In this document: piece by piece, positions 43,063-54,599 of the stretch | How the letters are laid out: the number at the start of each line of letters is the position of its first letter | Position numbering within the stretch: the stretch's first letter is position 1 | Source of the DNA: Patella vulgata | Lineage: Eukaryota; Mollusca; Gastropoda; Patellidae | Reading direction: 5' to 3' | Assembly: GCF_932274485.2 (NCBI RefSeq) | Contig: NC_065882.2 | Coordinates: 28,166,890-28,230,889 of the forward strand | DNA: 64,000 nucleotides | Program-made: the position numbers and the translations under genes | Notes under the pieces: generated by a model | Told to the model about the DNA's origin: nothing | Database searches by the model: none | Seen by the model: the letters and a program-made list of their open reading frames with translations, nothing else

Positions 43063-45083
43063 TTAATAACGATAGAAAGGTCTCCGTCTTTGCCCTTCCG
43101 GAGGATAAGGTCTCTTTGGTGGCGGAGGTCCATAAGGGTCTCGTGGGTCAAAATATGGATCTCTGGGGTACATATATCTTTCTGGGGGATACCTTGCATA
43201 AGGATCACGAGGGGGACGATTATAATATGGATCATGATGGGGTGGGGGAGGCCGATGGTGATGTATTGGAGGCAGCGGGGGCTCAAACTGTCTATCATCA
43301 ACTGTATGGATCCTATTAACATGCTCATATGAATGAGATCTCTCCAGCTGATCTCTTTCTAACTGAGGTTCGATTTCTGGTACTTCTCCAGCTTCTAAAC
43401 AATCAACTACTGATTGAATAGGTCGGGATCCTCCAAGAGTCATAATTGGACGCGGTTCTTCATTATTATGATTATTACCTAGTGTAGATATATCTTCTTG
43501 TGGCGTGAGACATGTTAAATTAGGACGCATAGGATTACGAGTGAATAAATTACCTCGATTGTTTCCAGTATTCAATTTTTCAGAAAAGTCCTCTATATCT
43601 TCCGTGGGGTCACGTTCAACTGACCCTAGTATTTGAATGAATTGCGGATGAATATCTATTGCTTCACTACTATCCCCAGCCATATTGACCGAATCACTGA
43701 GAGGAATTACGACAGAACTTGTGCTGCTAGGCTGACTAGTTGAAATTGGTACTTCTTGTAAAACTGACTTAGGTTGTCGCAAAATACTTTTAGTGGGAGA
43801 TAGAAAGGATACAGATGGATCATGTGGTTGATGAGGTCCTCTATCACCATGAACGTTCATTATTTGATCCATTACCTCAGTTCCACCCATTTCACTAGGA
43901 TGGTTTTCTTTCTCCCCTGGTGATGTCTGTTGAAATCCTTCCCCAGTAACAATCTGATTTAAGATATCATCGATTCCACCATCATCTGTCTGAATTACTG
44001 CACCTTGAGAAGGAAGAATTGGTGGAAGTGGTGGTGCTGTATGATGTCGTAAATGTGGTTGAGAGCCATTAAAGTTAAAGCCAACTCTCGAGACAGCAGG
44101 ACTGGTCAAAAGAGCTTCAGGACTTGTGTTGGTACCTCTAGGAGATGCAAGATTGTGATTAGAAGGATGGGATTGAGTCATCATTGCAGTACCTGGTGGT
44201 ATAATACCTGTTGCCTGTTGATGGGGATACATGACTGGTTGGGGTTGCCCATGCTGCATCAAATGAGGTATTACTCCCGGAGGAGCTGGATGCTGATACT
44301 GAGTTTGAATGGGTTGAACAACCATACCAGGAGGAGGACCAGGGGGTACATTACTAGGATTTGAATTTGGAATCATAATAGGTTGTACAGGCACTGGCAT
44401 CCTCGAACCCATCGGAGATGTCATGCCTGGAGTCATTCCACCAGGTACAGAGCTGTTTGGAGGTACCATATGCATGGCTTGAGAGTGTGACAAAATATGA
44501 TTTACAGGAGTTACCCCTGGAGAAAAACCTTGAATTGTAGGAATTTGAACTGGTGACGTGGGCTCTGGAGTCGATTCCTCAGCTGTCCATGCCGCCCAAG
44601 AGGGAGGTGTTTCATCACTCTGAGAGTCTCTGTTGTTTGAATCCTCTTCTTTAGGAGAATCTTTGGTGAGTTTATTTTGCTCATATTGTGATTTAACAGT
44701 ACTAGTTAGTAATGATAAGTTCTGGAGAAAACTAGCTCCAGTAACAGGCACAGAGGAGTTTGTTTTTGATAATAGTTTGGTTAAAAAGTCTATTGGGTTC
44801 TCTTTTTGCGTTGGTACATCAATGGTGGCTTCATCTTGAACAGGAGTTGAACACCCTTCTTCCACATCTTCCACACTTTCCCTTTTACTCTGAGAATGTG
44901 ACTTTTTATGTGATTCATGATTTTTATGTTTTTCTTTCTCTGCTGGTGTGACAACACTCACAACACTGCGTAGTCTGGAATGAGATTTATGATGAGATTT
45001 TTCTTCTTTTGGTATTTTCACCTTGGGTTCAAGCTCACATTTTCGATTCTGTTCAGTAGTAGTAGTCGCAGATGTTGTATTAT
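43063..45083 (-). CDS. RPRD2: RPRD2-like gene, last coding exon
   Basis: A 2021-bp exon whose frame stays open to the stop at 43063. The acceptor is 'tttcgtatttccag' at 45084 and the first two bases complete a split codon. The protein is low in complexity. A basic/serine-rich start (EEKSHHKSHSRLRS) leads to NPIDFLTKLLSKTNSSVPVT and SWAAWTAEESTPEPTSPVQI, then long proline/glutamine/methionine-rich stretches. The end is a tyrosine/arginine/proline-rich tail with PRDPY-type repeats and a last GQRRRPFYRY. Family knowledge: RPRD proteins read the phosphorylated tail of RNA polymerase II through an N-terminal CID domain; RPRD2 has a long disordered C-terminus. The CID exons are outside this window. 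The assignment rests mainly on the exon at 63139. Confidence 0.75.
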
Positions 45084-45188
45084 CTGGAAATACGAAAATA
45101 ATTTAATATGAATTCTAGGTAACCTGGGACTGAAAAATAATCTAAGATGGGTGGTTCCAACCAGATCTCCTTGTCCCATACTGTAATA

Positions 45189-45561
45189 AGGGGATCACGT
45201 GGCTAAGTGGGTAAGATGCTGGCTCGCTAGCCTGGAGTTCAAGCCTGCATTGGCCGAGAAAGTTCATCGAGATTTTCCGGCGTGGTTCCCTCTTGTCAGT
45301 GATGCAGGACGGAGGGCCGGACAAGGACAGCTGTCTAGTCCTTCGGATGAGACGAAAAACCAAGGTCCCGTGTGAATATGAGAATGCACGTAAAAGATCC
45401 CTTGGCAGTTGGAATTCGATATAAGAGTAGGCGATAGTGCCGCTGATAGGCAAAAATTCCCTCATAGCACACTGTATGGCGTATGCCCGTCTTCATTAGC
45501 CCAGCATAGGACCAGAACAGTAGGATGTTAAACCCCATTTCATTTTATTTCATTTCATTTT
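45189..45561 (+). mobile_element. tRNA-derived SINE, family A, in the RPRD2-like intron
   Basis: Head 'ggggatcacgtggctaagtg', then 'cattggccgagaaagttcat', a central block 'cgtaaaagatcccttggcag', and a (CATTT)n tail. Flanked by a 12-bp duplication CATACTGTAATA (45177-45188 and 45562-45573). It is antisense to the host gene. Confidence 0.9.
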
Positions 45562-45974
45562 CATACTGTAATATAACTGGTATTATCACCCAATAATACA
45601 TTCTACAGTAGATATCGCTTGTGTGATAAATTTCATAATCTACTCTCCTTAGGAGATATCGCTTTACATGAATTCAATTGGTCAGTTAAAAATGAACTAC
45701 TTTTTTGTATTTTCAAAGAACAGTTCATTTTTTATTAAAAGTAACTTCTTTATTTTTTTTTTTATTAAAAATGAATTATTTTTATTTAATTGACCTTGAT
45801 GGAAACACTGGGTCAATATAAAGGACTTTGCAATGGTTGAATTGCTATCAAAAAATGATGTATCACTACGCCGTTATGTAATCAGGTTCAGTAAAAGTGA
45901 AGTCTAGTGCAAAGAATTATATTTATTTATTTGTGCATGTAAGAAAGGATTGGTTGATAAATAAAATCTCTTAC

Positions 45975-46115
45975 TCGTCTTTTTTGATATAAAAAAATAT
46001 CAACATTTGTTGATAAAGTAAAAAAAAATAAAGTAAAAAAAAAAACTCAGCAGAGCCTCGTTTTTTTTACTTTATCGACTTGTGTTGATATTTTTTGATA
46101 TCAAAAAAGACTTGT
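45975..46115. repeat. AT-rich inverted repeat
   Basis: Arms 'tcttttttgatataaaaaaa' (about 45978) and 'tattttttgatatcaaaaaaga' (about 46087-46109), with inner 'gataaagtaaaaaaaa' and 'ttttttttactttatc', can form a long hairpin. Possibly a small MITE. It lies in the RPRD2-like intron between the last two exons. Confidence 0.7.
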
Positions 46116-46388
46116 AGGAGATTCTCTATTTACACTAAAACCAATCTGTCAATATTTATTTTATATAGTTTGCATAGTACAAGGAGAAAAGTCCTCAAAA
46201 ATATAATCAAAACAAACTAGTTATATTTTCTGAAAAGACGTCCATAATAAATAATATATTTTTGGATTGTTATTTTAATTGGCGAGGTATAATACCGGCA
46301 TGTTTCTAATATACTATTTTAGAATAATCTTTGTTATGTTATATTTTTTAGTATCTTTACAGGCTTATTGTCTTAAAAAAGAACTTAC

Positions 46389-46460
46389 TTTGTGAAGAGT
46401 TTGAATTCGAGTTAGAAACGGTTTGTGATTTCTTGTGTTCTGCTCTAGGGTCATTTTTAG
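46389..46460 (-). CDS. RPRD2: RPRD2-like gene, 72-bp internal exon
   Basis: Bounded on the minus strand by 'cattcttttcag' and a strong donor 'gtaagt'. It encodes KNDPRAEHKKSQTVSNSNSN plus SSQ, with both edges in phase 1. The length is a multiple of three, so the exon could be skipped without a frame change. Joined to its neighbours it keeps one open frame (G|CT before, A|AT after). The sequence is basic/serine-asparagine rich, with no domain of its own. Confidence 0.7.
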
Positions 46461-46869
46461 CTGAAAAGAATGAAAAAGTTATCAGCCATTGAAACTTGAA
46501 AATAATATGTTGGGTTCTTTTTTTCTGTTGGACGGGTAGTAAAGAAATAATGCTTGCAATGGATTGGAGAGTATAAGTAAATCTACATATCAATCAATGC
46601 TGGAAATAACTTTTGAATGTGTGTCTGACACCATGTCAGACTGGATGAACATTCTGCCTGACATTTAAAATGTTGGATCGGACATAATATTCTGACATTT
46701 GGGTTGGCAGTTGGCACAATGTCTATCAAGATCTATTCTGTTGACCAATGTCTTTTGCGATCCATATGACGTGAGCCAGGACAATTTTGCTTAGTTTTCA
46801 TTTGATCGACAAAATAGGTTTTGATTTGTCACGGATATAAAAATGTTACCCATTAAATTGCCTTGAATG

Positions 46870-47650
46870 TCATGATACTTGGGGTAGATACGTGTCGGTC
46901 GGGAAATGCAGGGTGCTATTTTTTCTCCGGAACCAAACATGAACACGATGTTTAAGGGATGAATAATTGGGTCACGCTTCCTGCGGATTTAAAATACACA
47001 CCACCTATTGAGAACTTAACTATTTATTGTATGATTAAATAAAGTATGATCGAGACTTTGAGTTTTTATTCATTACAATATAAATCCATAAATTCATCGG
47101 CACCCATCATCCGATAACATAGCTTCCCGACCTTGCCAATGTTCGCCTAATCACGCGACAATTTCCCGCCTTTTCTATAAAGGGTTGAAAATACGATCTT
47201 CTTTTGGGAACTTATTTGTTTGTTGTATTATTAAACATGCATTATGCAAGAGCAAAATCTGCTTATTACAAGTCTTTCTTTAGGCCTGAAATGTTATCTA
47301 AATTATCAATTAGACATTAATAAACTTATCCAGACCATATCAAACTCTCGATGTCAAGGCTAGCCTTCGATGTTGGCTGGATTAGATTCCTATATGCCGC
47401 TAACGGCTATTGATAATTAAATCAATAAAAGTGGATAATCGAGACTATGCTGTTTATATTAATGATTTTAGTAATGATGACCGAGACTATGCAAAAATTT
47501 CACCCGCTTCTTTCTCGTCTCATAGTGTATCAATTTGACTGAAATTTTCAGCAAATTACCTTTACAGTATCTAGTTTTTAACTATTATAGCGAGAACTGC
47601 CATCTCTTTATCTTATCTCCCATAATGTATCTTTAATTAATAATATATGA
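46870..47650 (+). repeat. Dispersed repeat family C with extended 5' part
   Basis: 'aataattgggtcacgcttcc', 'cacctattgagaacttaact' and 'attgtatgattaaataaagt' match the reverse complement of 59190-59300. The part from 47225 ('attaaacatgcattatgcaa') matches family C. Confidence 0.6.
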
Positions 47651-47959
47651 TTTATATTTATCAGTTAATAAATGTTGAAAACGATACAAATCTTGACCAA
47701 TCTCCCATTTTATTTTGACCTCGCCAATCTTAAAATATAAATCCCTTTATAAACTGTAGTGGCTACGCAATCTATGTACACGTTACCGTGAAAACATGCA
47801 GAGATTACAATGCCGTAAATACTACATCGGAATAATAATATAATATGGAAATTCTGGGTATGGATAATTATTTTACTGTAATTTACGAATATGTAAGAAA
47901 TTATCAGGAAGCCTATTTTGTAAATATGCAGGAATAGGTTTCATCAAAATTTGTAATAA

Positions 47960-48080
47960 GAGGGGGAGGAGGGCTGGCAGTGAGGTTAGAGAGAGAGCGA
48001 GATAGAGAGACAGAGGGAGGGTGGGGGTAACGTCCGCTCGACACAAACTAGGTAATTTCGGGACTAACACATGGCGAATA
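47960..48080 (-). mobile_element. SINE family B fragment
   Basis: 'cgacacaaactaggtaattt' and 'cgggactaacacatgg' preceded by a GA-rich tract match the 3' part of family B. The rest is missing. Confidence 0.6.
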
Positions 48081-48779
48081 GCAGAATTACACCATTCGAC
48101 TGAAGACTGCTTAATGCGTATCAGCATTGGATTTATTGAAAAAATATCAAATCTCTGAAGCGTGACATCATATAAATTCCACAACAATGTATGTTTCATC
48201 TCGTAAGATTCCCTTGAATATATGCGTGACAAAAATTGGTAAATTTTAGTATTCGGCACCTACGATAAAATTATTGTATTGTAGAACTTTCAGTCATGGA
48301 GTTGAACCATGATATCAAAAATATTTGATTACCCAACGGGTATGACTGTCAATATTTGGTTTCCCCGTAGTTTTTTTTTCTGGTTATGACATTGTATCCG
48401 TTCAGTGTTAGAATAGTTAGATTTCAAATTATAGAGCTACCCTCACTCGCCAACATTATCTTTATGTCTTGGAATGGAATTCCAAGGTTATGACCATGGC
48501 CATGGAAAGCAATCCCATGTGGTTGATTGACTAGACTGTGATAAAAAAGTAATACTATGGATTAATAGACTTTTATGTGCATTTTCTGATTGTGGGTTTG
48601 ACATGCAAGTTACAGAATGTAGAGCTACATGTACGATAGCAAGTAAAGTTAGAAATTCATGAAAGGTAACAGTCTACCGTACTTTTATTTTCCGAAAATG
48701 GACAAAATGACAGACCGTTTGGAAGTTTCACCTGACAAGTCGCGGAATTCGACCAGACATTGTCGGTGTCCGACCAGTT

Positions 48780-49169
48780 ATTTCCAGGCATGATATCAAT
48801 TTATTATTAAACTGACAATCCAATGCTCTAAAACTAAAAATCTGAAGATTTATATACAAAACACACTATACATGTATTTACTTTCAATTTTGTGTACACA
48901 GACGTACGAGCCGGGGGGGGGGGGGGGGGGGGATGTCTCAGCTGCCAAACCTAACTTTCTGGCAATCTGGCTTTTACTTTTCTTTTAATTGAATACTACA
49001 AATTTTTTGTACTGAATTGACTATGGTTTAAAACCTTTTGGCTGGAGTCACTCTACTTTGTGCGACATTTTTGGGCATCGATTATTATTTGTGAATGCAG
49101 TTGCAACAGTCTGAATGGAAAGTTGAAATTCAGGTCGGCATATAGTGGGATTTCGGTTACAAAACCATT
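48780..49169. other. Intron sequence with poly-G
   Basis: A run of 20 G lies at 48913-48932. Otherwise no feature is seen. Confidence 0.5.
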
Positions 49170-49600
49170 GGACAACTTTGGAATTGTTTAACTCACGAGC
49201 TAAAATAAAAGAAAAAGGCATTTTCGAAGGTTACATTTTCAAAATTTTCTCAAGGAAGGCGAGGCGCCCCATACCCTGCGACAATTGGTTGTTTGTTTGG
49301 GATTCAGTTCGGCCACCTAAGGTAGGCTATATTGGTCGACACTGAAGTTGCTGTATTCATGGACTGGAATAGCAGGAAAATGCATTTGCAGCAGTTGATT
49401 TTCAAAATTTTCTCCCGACAGTCCTGTCTCCGTGAACTGTAAACAATTGATCGGTTGATTGGAATGAGTAATCCACCTAAATTAGGCTTATTAGACCCCT
49501 TTGAAGTTTCTGTATTCACGGGCTGGAATAGCAGGAAAACGCGTTTGTTGGCGTCAATTTTTCCAAATTTCTTTTTTTGGGAGGGTGTGTGTGTGTGTGT
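49170..49600. repeat. ~170-bp tandem repeat, about 2.5 units
   Basis: Units share 'ctgtattcacgggctggaat', 'agcaggaaaacgc' and 'ttcaaaattttctc' (about 49235, 49395 and 49550). Confidence 0.7.
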
Positions 49601-50887
49601 GCCCTAACCCCAATTTCGGGCATTTCGTGTTTTGCCCCCTAACAGTCTTCGAGCCTGTATGCCTGTGTTCGTGTAGCAAAGAATTCAAAATATTATGTTT
49701 CTACAAGACCAAGATAGAAGTGCATGCAAGATGTGTAAATAGAACCAATAACAAAAATTAAGTTATAATGATGATACTTGCATGATATAATTTCATTACA
49801 TTTGTGGTCATTTTTGTTTCACCACACTTTAAAACTGTGCTTAATAAAAAAAAACATGCCTCCGAAAAAGGACGAAAATCTCACTAAATTTGATGAAAAT
49901 AAAGAGTACAATGGTTTATTAGCAAGAATGAAGATGATTTTATAAAGAGAAATTGTCATCTGGAACTAGGTGTACCTGTTAGTTGGATTCTCACAACACT
50001 AGTTACAGGTTTATTTATAGCCTTTGTTGTTTCAGTGAATGCCATTCTCCATGTGAATTCTGAAAGGCAGGAGCTATCATCAACCTTTGAGCTGGCATAA
50101 ACAAATCATACCTAATATTCAACTTACATACCTCATCTATACATCATCTTTTAAAGAGAAGTCCAGATGTTGCAGCTTTTTTATAATTTATTATTATCTA
50201 GTGTTAAAAAGTTTTAACCATGCTTAACACAATGGATAAATCATTTCGTTTTTATATAATGAATTAACATGTTAACAGTAAGTTATGTGGGTAACTCATC
50301 CACCGTAAATAAAACAAGCCAACAGTGAGGCTGATGTCCCCCCCCCCCCCCCCGACGAAATCCAAAAATAAATAGATGACACATATTAATTAATAGCACA
50401 TTTATTTTTCTTCAAAAGTATCAAGCAAGCTTTAGCTCCAAATGTTAATCATTCTACCTCAATTATGTTGTTATGTTCCAAAGTCTTGACCAATCAAATT
50501 GCTTATCGCTCCTAAGCCTAAGCAGAAAATTCTCATCATCGAACTTAGTCAAGGCAATGATATAATGAATCTATACTCAGAGTTTCATCACTCACTTAAT
50601 TAAAGTTATCGTGCTGCAAAGCATCCGCCAATCAGATTGCTTATCTCCGCTTACTGTAAGCAGACAATATTTATCATCAAACTCCATCAAGTCATTCACC
50701 TAATGAACGCCTATACCAAGTTTGAACATTCTAGCTCAATTAGAAGGAGAGTTATTGTGTTCCAAAGTCTCGACCAATCAAATTGCTTATCACTCTGCTT
50801 ACCCTGAGCAGAAAATGCTCATTATCGAACTTAGTCAAGTTATTGATGTGATAAAACTATACACAAAGTGTCCTCATTCTCATTTAA

Positions 50888-51376
50888 AGGAGCTAAATCG
50901 CTAATATTTGGGACCTAGAAATTGACCCTAATGGGTCGCAACGCATATAATAATGTAATCTGATTGTATATAAACTGATTTACATTCAATTGCTTTCATT
51001 TTGACTTTATTTCTAAATAAGTTATATCCAACGAAATACGGCATGAGTCTCAACAGAATGACAATTTCTAGCGTTTGGTTATTCCAGTCTATTGTGCATG
51101 CTCTCCAGATAAGATATGGCGTCACCATTTAACAGGAGTTGTGGAATATGTCTAGCCTCGTTTTTTCTGGTCACTTATTACAAATGACGCTGAAACACAC
51201 TATGGTACTCGATTCGTGTACCAACGGTAAAATGTTTATTTTGTCTTAAATATTGGATATCAGAAGCCTACTTTTTCCCAGTAAGATCACAACATCAATT
51301 TTGATCTGAATTGACAAATAATTTGTGTTTTAACGTGTAAGACTTTGGATGGTATTGAGTTAGAGACTTAGCTACT
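50888..51376. mobile_element. TTAA-flanked MITE, copy 2
   Basis: Flanked by TTAA at 50884-50887 and 51377-51380, with ends AGGAGCTAAATCGCTAA and (inverted) AGTAGCTAAGTCTCTAA. It matches 37773-38197 in inverse orientation. It sits inside array D, so it arrived after the array formed. Confidence 0.8.
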
Positions 51377-51964
51377 TTAATTAGAACTAAAGTTATCGTG
51401 CCCCAAAGCATCAACCAATCAAATTGCTTATCTCTGCTTACTCTAAGCAGAAAATTCTCATCTTCGAACTCCATCAAGGCATTTACCTGATAAACACCTA
51501 CGCCAAGTGTTAACATTCTAGCTTAATTAGAATGAGAGTTTTGTGTTCCAAAGTCTCGACCAATCAAATTGCTTATCGCTCTGCTTAACCGGAGCAGAAA
51601 ATGCTCATTATCAAACTTTCAAGGTATTGATGTAATAAAACTATACACCAAATATCATCACTCTCACTTAATTAGAACTAAAGTTATCGTGTCCCAAAGC
51701 ATCAACCAATCAAATTGCTTATTTCTGCTTACCTTAAGCAGAAAATGCTCATCTTCGAACTCCATCAAGGCATTGACCTAATAAACACCTACACCAAGTT
51801 TGAACATTCTAGCTCAATTAGGAGAGTTATTGTGTTCCAAAGTCCCGGCCAATCAAATTGCTTATCGCTTTGCTTACCCTGAGCAGAAAATGATGATTAT
51901 CGAACTTAGTCAAGGTATTGATGGAAAGAAACTATACACCAAGTTTTATCACTCTCACTTAAAC

Positions 51965-52315
51965 ATACATTATAAATCTGCCTATTGTAGGTCTTTCTTT
52001 AGGCCTGAAATGTTATATAAACTATTAATTAGATATTAATTAACGTATCCAGACCATAATCAACTCTCGATTTGCTGCATAACTTTCCTTCTCGATTGAA
52101 AGATTAAATGGATAATCGAGACTACGATTTTTGTCATACCGACTTTAGTAATGATGATCGAGGCTATGCGGAACTTTTTGATCGCTTATTTCTCGGTTCA
52201 TAGTGGATCAATTTGACTGAAATTTTCAGCAAATTGCCTTTACATTATCTAGTTTTTAACTATTATTGTGAGAACTGCCAACTCGTTATCTTATCTCCCA
52301 TAATGTATCTTTAAT
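51965..52315 (+). repeat. Dispersed repeat family C, copy in array D
   Basis: 'aacatacattataaatctgc' through 'tcccataatgtatcttta', closely matching 59935-60345. Confidence 0.7.
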
Positions 52316-52494
52316 TAGAATTAAAGTTATCGTGTCCCAATGCATCAACTAATCAAATTGCTTATCTCTGCTTACCCTATGCAGAAAATGCTCATCTTCA
52401 AACTCCATCAAGGCATTGACCTAATAAACACCTACACCAAGTTTGAATATTCTAGCTCAATTAGAAGGAGAGTTATTGTGTCTCAAAAAGTGTG

Positions 52495-54197
52495 ACGGAC
52501 AGACGAACGGACGAACCCATTTTAATAGTTCCCTGTTTTCTTCGAAAGGCGGGGGACAAAAAGCAGCACATATGCTATGATTATACAATGTAATACTAAT
52601 ACTCAATCTAACTATTTTATTAGCATGTACACCTTCAGCCATCTGTTTAGAGAGTACAACTATTATAGTATGTTAGCTTGGTTTTGTTTTTAAGCAGAGA
52701 CTGAGAGATCCCTATACTGTTAATTAAAGACGAAATGGTTTGTACTTCGGGTTGAGCCTTTTAAAACTATTTTACTAGATAATAAATAAAATATTAAGAA
52801 TCTGCAATAGCTAGTCTTCTCCTTTAAGAACATTCTGTAAAAAAAAATTCAATTAGACCCTGGCCTGATTTGACAACATTTTAAAGATGCATTCCCATGA
52901 ACAGTGCTCACCATGGGTTTCATACTTTTTTTCCTGCCAAATTTTCATTTAAATTTATCATATATTTTTTCCGCCAACAAAATAAACATGTTTTAATTAC
53001 GAAATAATGCATAGCTGGATATGCATAGCTGTTGTTTTTAAGAGTGTGTCAGCGAGAACACCATGCAGAAGGTGCTAAGGCTTCAATCACAGATTTTGAC
53101 CAAATTTGGTTTATAAGTTGGGATAGTCCCAAAACACACAAATGTGCAATATCAGATAAATCTTTGAATTCCTGACTGAGAAAATTGAAAAAACATTTTT
53201 CATATGGTGAAATTGCCAAAATCGGTCTTTTCTCGAATACCAACTTTGGCAAGTCCTCACACCTTTACTATACGTAGCAAAAAGACTAAACTCACACAGT
53301 TTGTAGATAACCTAGTGCAGTTACCACAAAATTAATTTCAGCCGATTCTGGGGAACGAGATCTGTACACGGACTGGATATCAAAGGTAATCTAAATTCCC
53401 CATTTTTTGTCACCCAAAGTTTGACGCCCTATATCTACTTCTTTCATGGGATGAGTTTAAAAAATTTATGCACACGTGAACAAGCAATGTCTCAACATTT
53501 GATACAAAAAAAAAAAAGGCCTGTAATCGTTCATGGTTCATCTGGCACCGACGGGAATTGGCTTCCGCAGTTGTCCACAAGCTTCCATTGGAGTATCGAC
53601 GTGCTCAATGAAATGATCTTAACAAAACATATCCATTACTCTCAAATAGACATTATTTTAAATAAAATAATCCAAACAAAAATGAAAAATTCACCAAAAA
53701 GTGAGATTCGAACCATCAACCGCATGATTGTCCCCGACCCACCCCCTCACCGAGTTGCTTGTCCCAGGACCCCAAGGTCCATGTCGCGGGCCCTGTTCAG
53801 GGGGATTACCTTGGGCCTCTCTTATTCTAAATCCGGCCCTGAAGGTGTAGCTGACGGCGCTCGAGAACCATAGCTACCATGCTACACTGTTCAACGTCAC
53901 CCACTTCGATGCAAGGCTGCTCTGCCGTTAAAATTTAAGCTTCCACATTTCTGTACTGTTGAAATCAGTGGATGTGTCGCAAAATGAATAGTGGAAACAT
54001 GCACTGAAATTGAACATTTTGTAGCCATTTTCGATGACCTGTTGGAAAATGAAACCTTACAGAGACAATACAACAAATATGTTAACCCTTCCTGGGCTAA
54101 TCCCAACTATTGTCGGGATAATTTTATAGTCCTTTCAGAGCGGCACCCGACAATAATTGGGAAGTTTATTTAACTTGGTTTACTCCCTTGTAAAAGC
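52495..54197. other. Intron sequence, no gene seen
   Basis: Contains a possible hAT-end-like 'ctaaatccggccctg' (53829-53843). No supported coding region. Confidence 0.4.
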
Positions 54198-54596
54198 ATG
54201 GTTTTAACCTTAGATGGTGTATGACCTGAGTTTTTATTACAAGAGGGGGTCCTCTATTGATGGAACAACCATCAATAGTCAGAACAGCCAAGGAATGGTG
54301 TCATTCACATCAAAAGGACTTTGGCTGAATTTAGCCGTGAGTCCCGATGCCGATCATGGTTTTAACCTTAGATGGTGTATAACCTGAGTTTTTATTACGA
54401 GGGGGGTTCCTCTATTGACGGAACAACCATCAATAGTCAGAACAGCCAGGGAATGGTGTCATTCACATCAAAAGGACTTCGGCTGAATTTAGCTGTGAGT
54501 CCCGATGCCGATGACGTCATGTCTATTTTGGATTCGGGTAGTGACTATGTGGGGACTCTTCTTTTGATGAAAATTCAGATGTTTATCACAAAGTAA
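54198..54596 (+). repeat. 157-bp tandem duplication with coding-like frame
   Basis: Two adjacent copies (54198-54354, 54355-54512) start 'catggttttaaccttagatg' and encode nearly the same peptide (GSSIDGTTINSQNSQGMVSF). The second continues SPDADDVMSILDSGSDYVG. The peptide is acidic and serine-rich, and I do not recognise it. It may come from a decayed transposase N-terminus. Confidence 0.6.
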
Positions 54597-54599
54597 AGA

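Larger units (their letters stand above)
46598..48779. mobile_element. Possible TIR element in the RPRD2-like intron
   Basis: 'gctggaaataact' at 46597 and its inverted counterpart 'agttatttccagg' at about 48767, both followed inward by 'gtctgacacc/gtcggacacc'-like blocks. No transposase and no clear target duplication. It contains dispersed repeats and a SINE fragment. Confidence 0.4.
50310..52490 (+). repeat. Dimeric tandem-repeat array D
   Basis: Two unit types of about 140-150 bp alternate. Type a has 'gttattgtgttccaaagtct' and 'cgctctgcttaccctgagca'. Type b has 'aaagttatcgtgtcccaaag' and 'ctctgcttaccttaagcaga'. The array begins 'gccaacagtgaggctgatgt' followed by 16 C (50338-50353). It is interrupted by a TTAA MITE (50888-51376) and a family C repeat (51965-52315). 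Confidence 0.8.

Noticed and set aside
43090-43332. Plus-strand ORFs opposite the RPRD2-like exon
   Set aside because: Shadows of the minus-strand coding exon with no recognisable domain.
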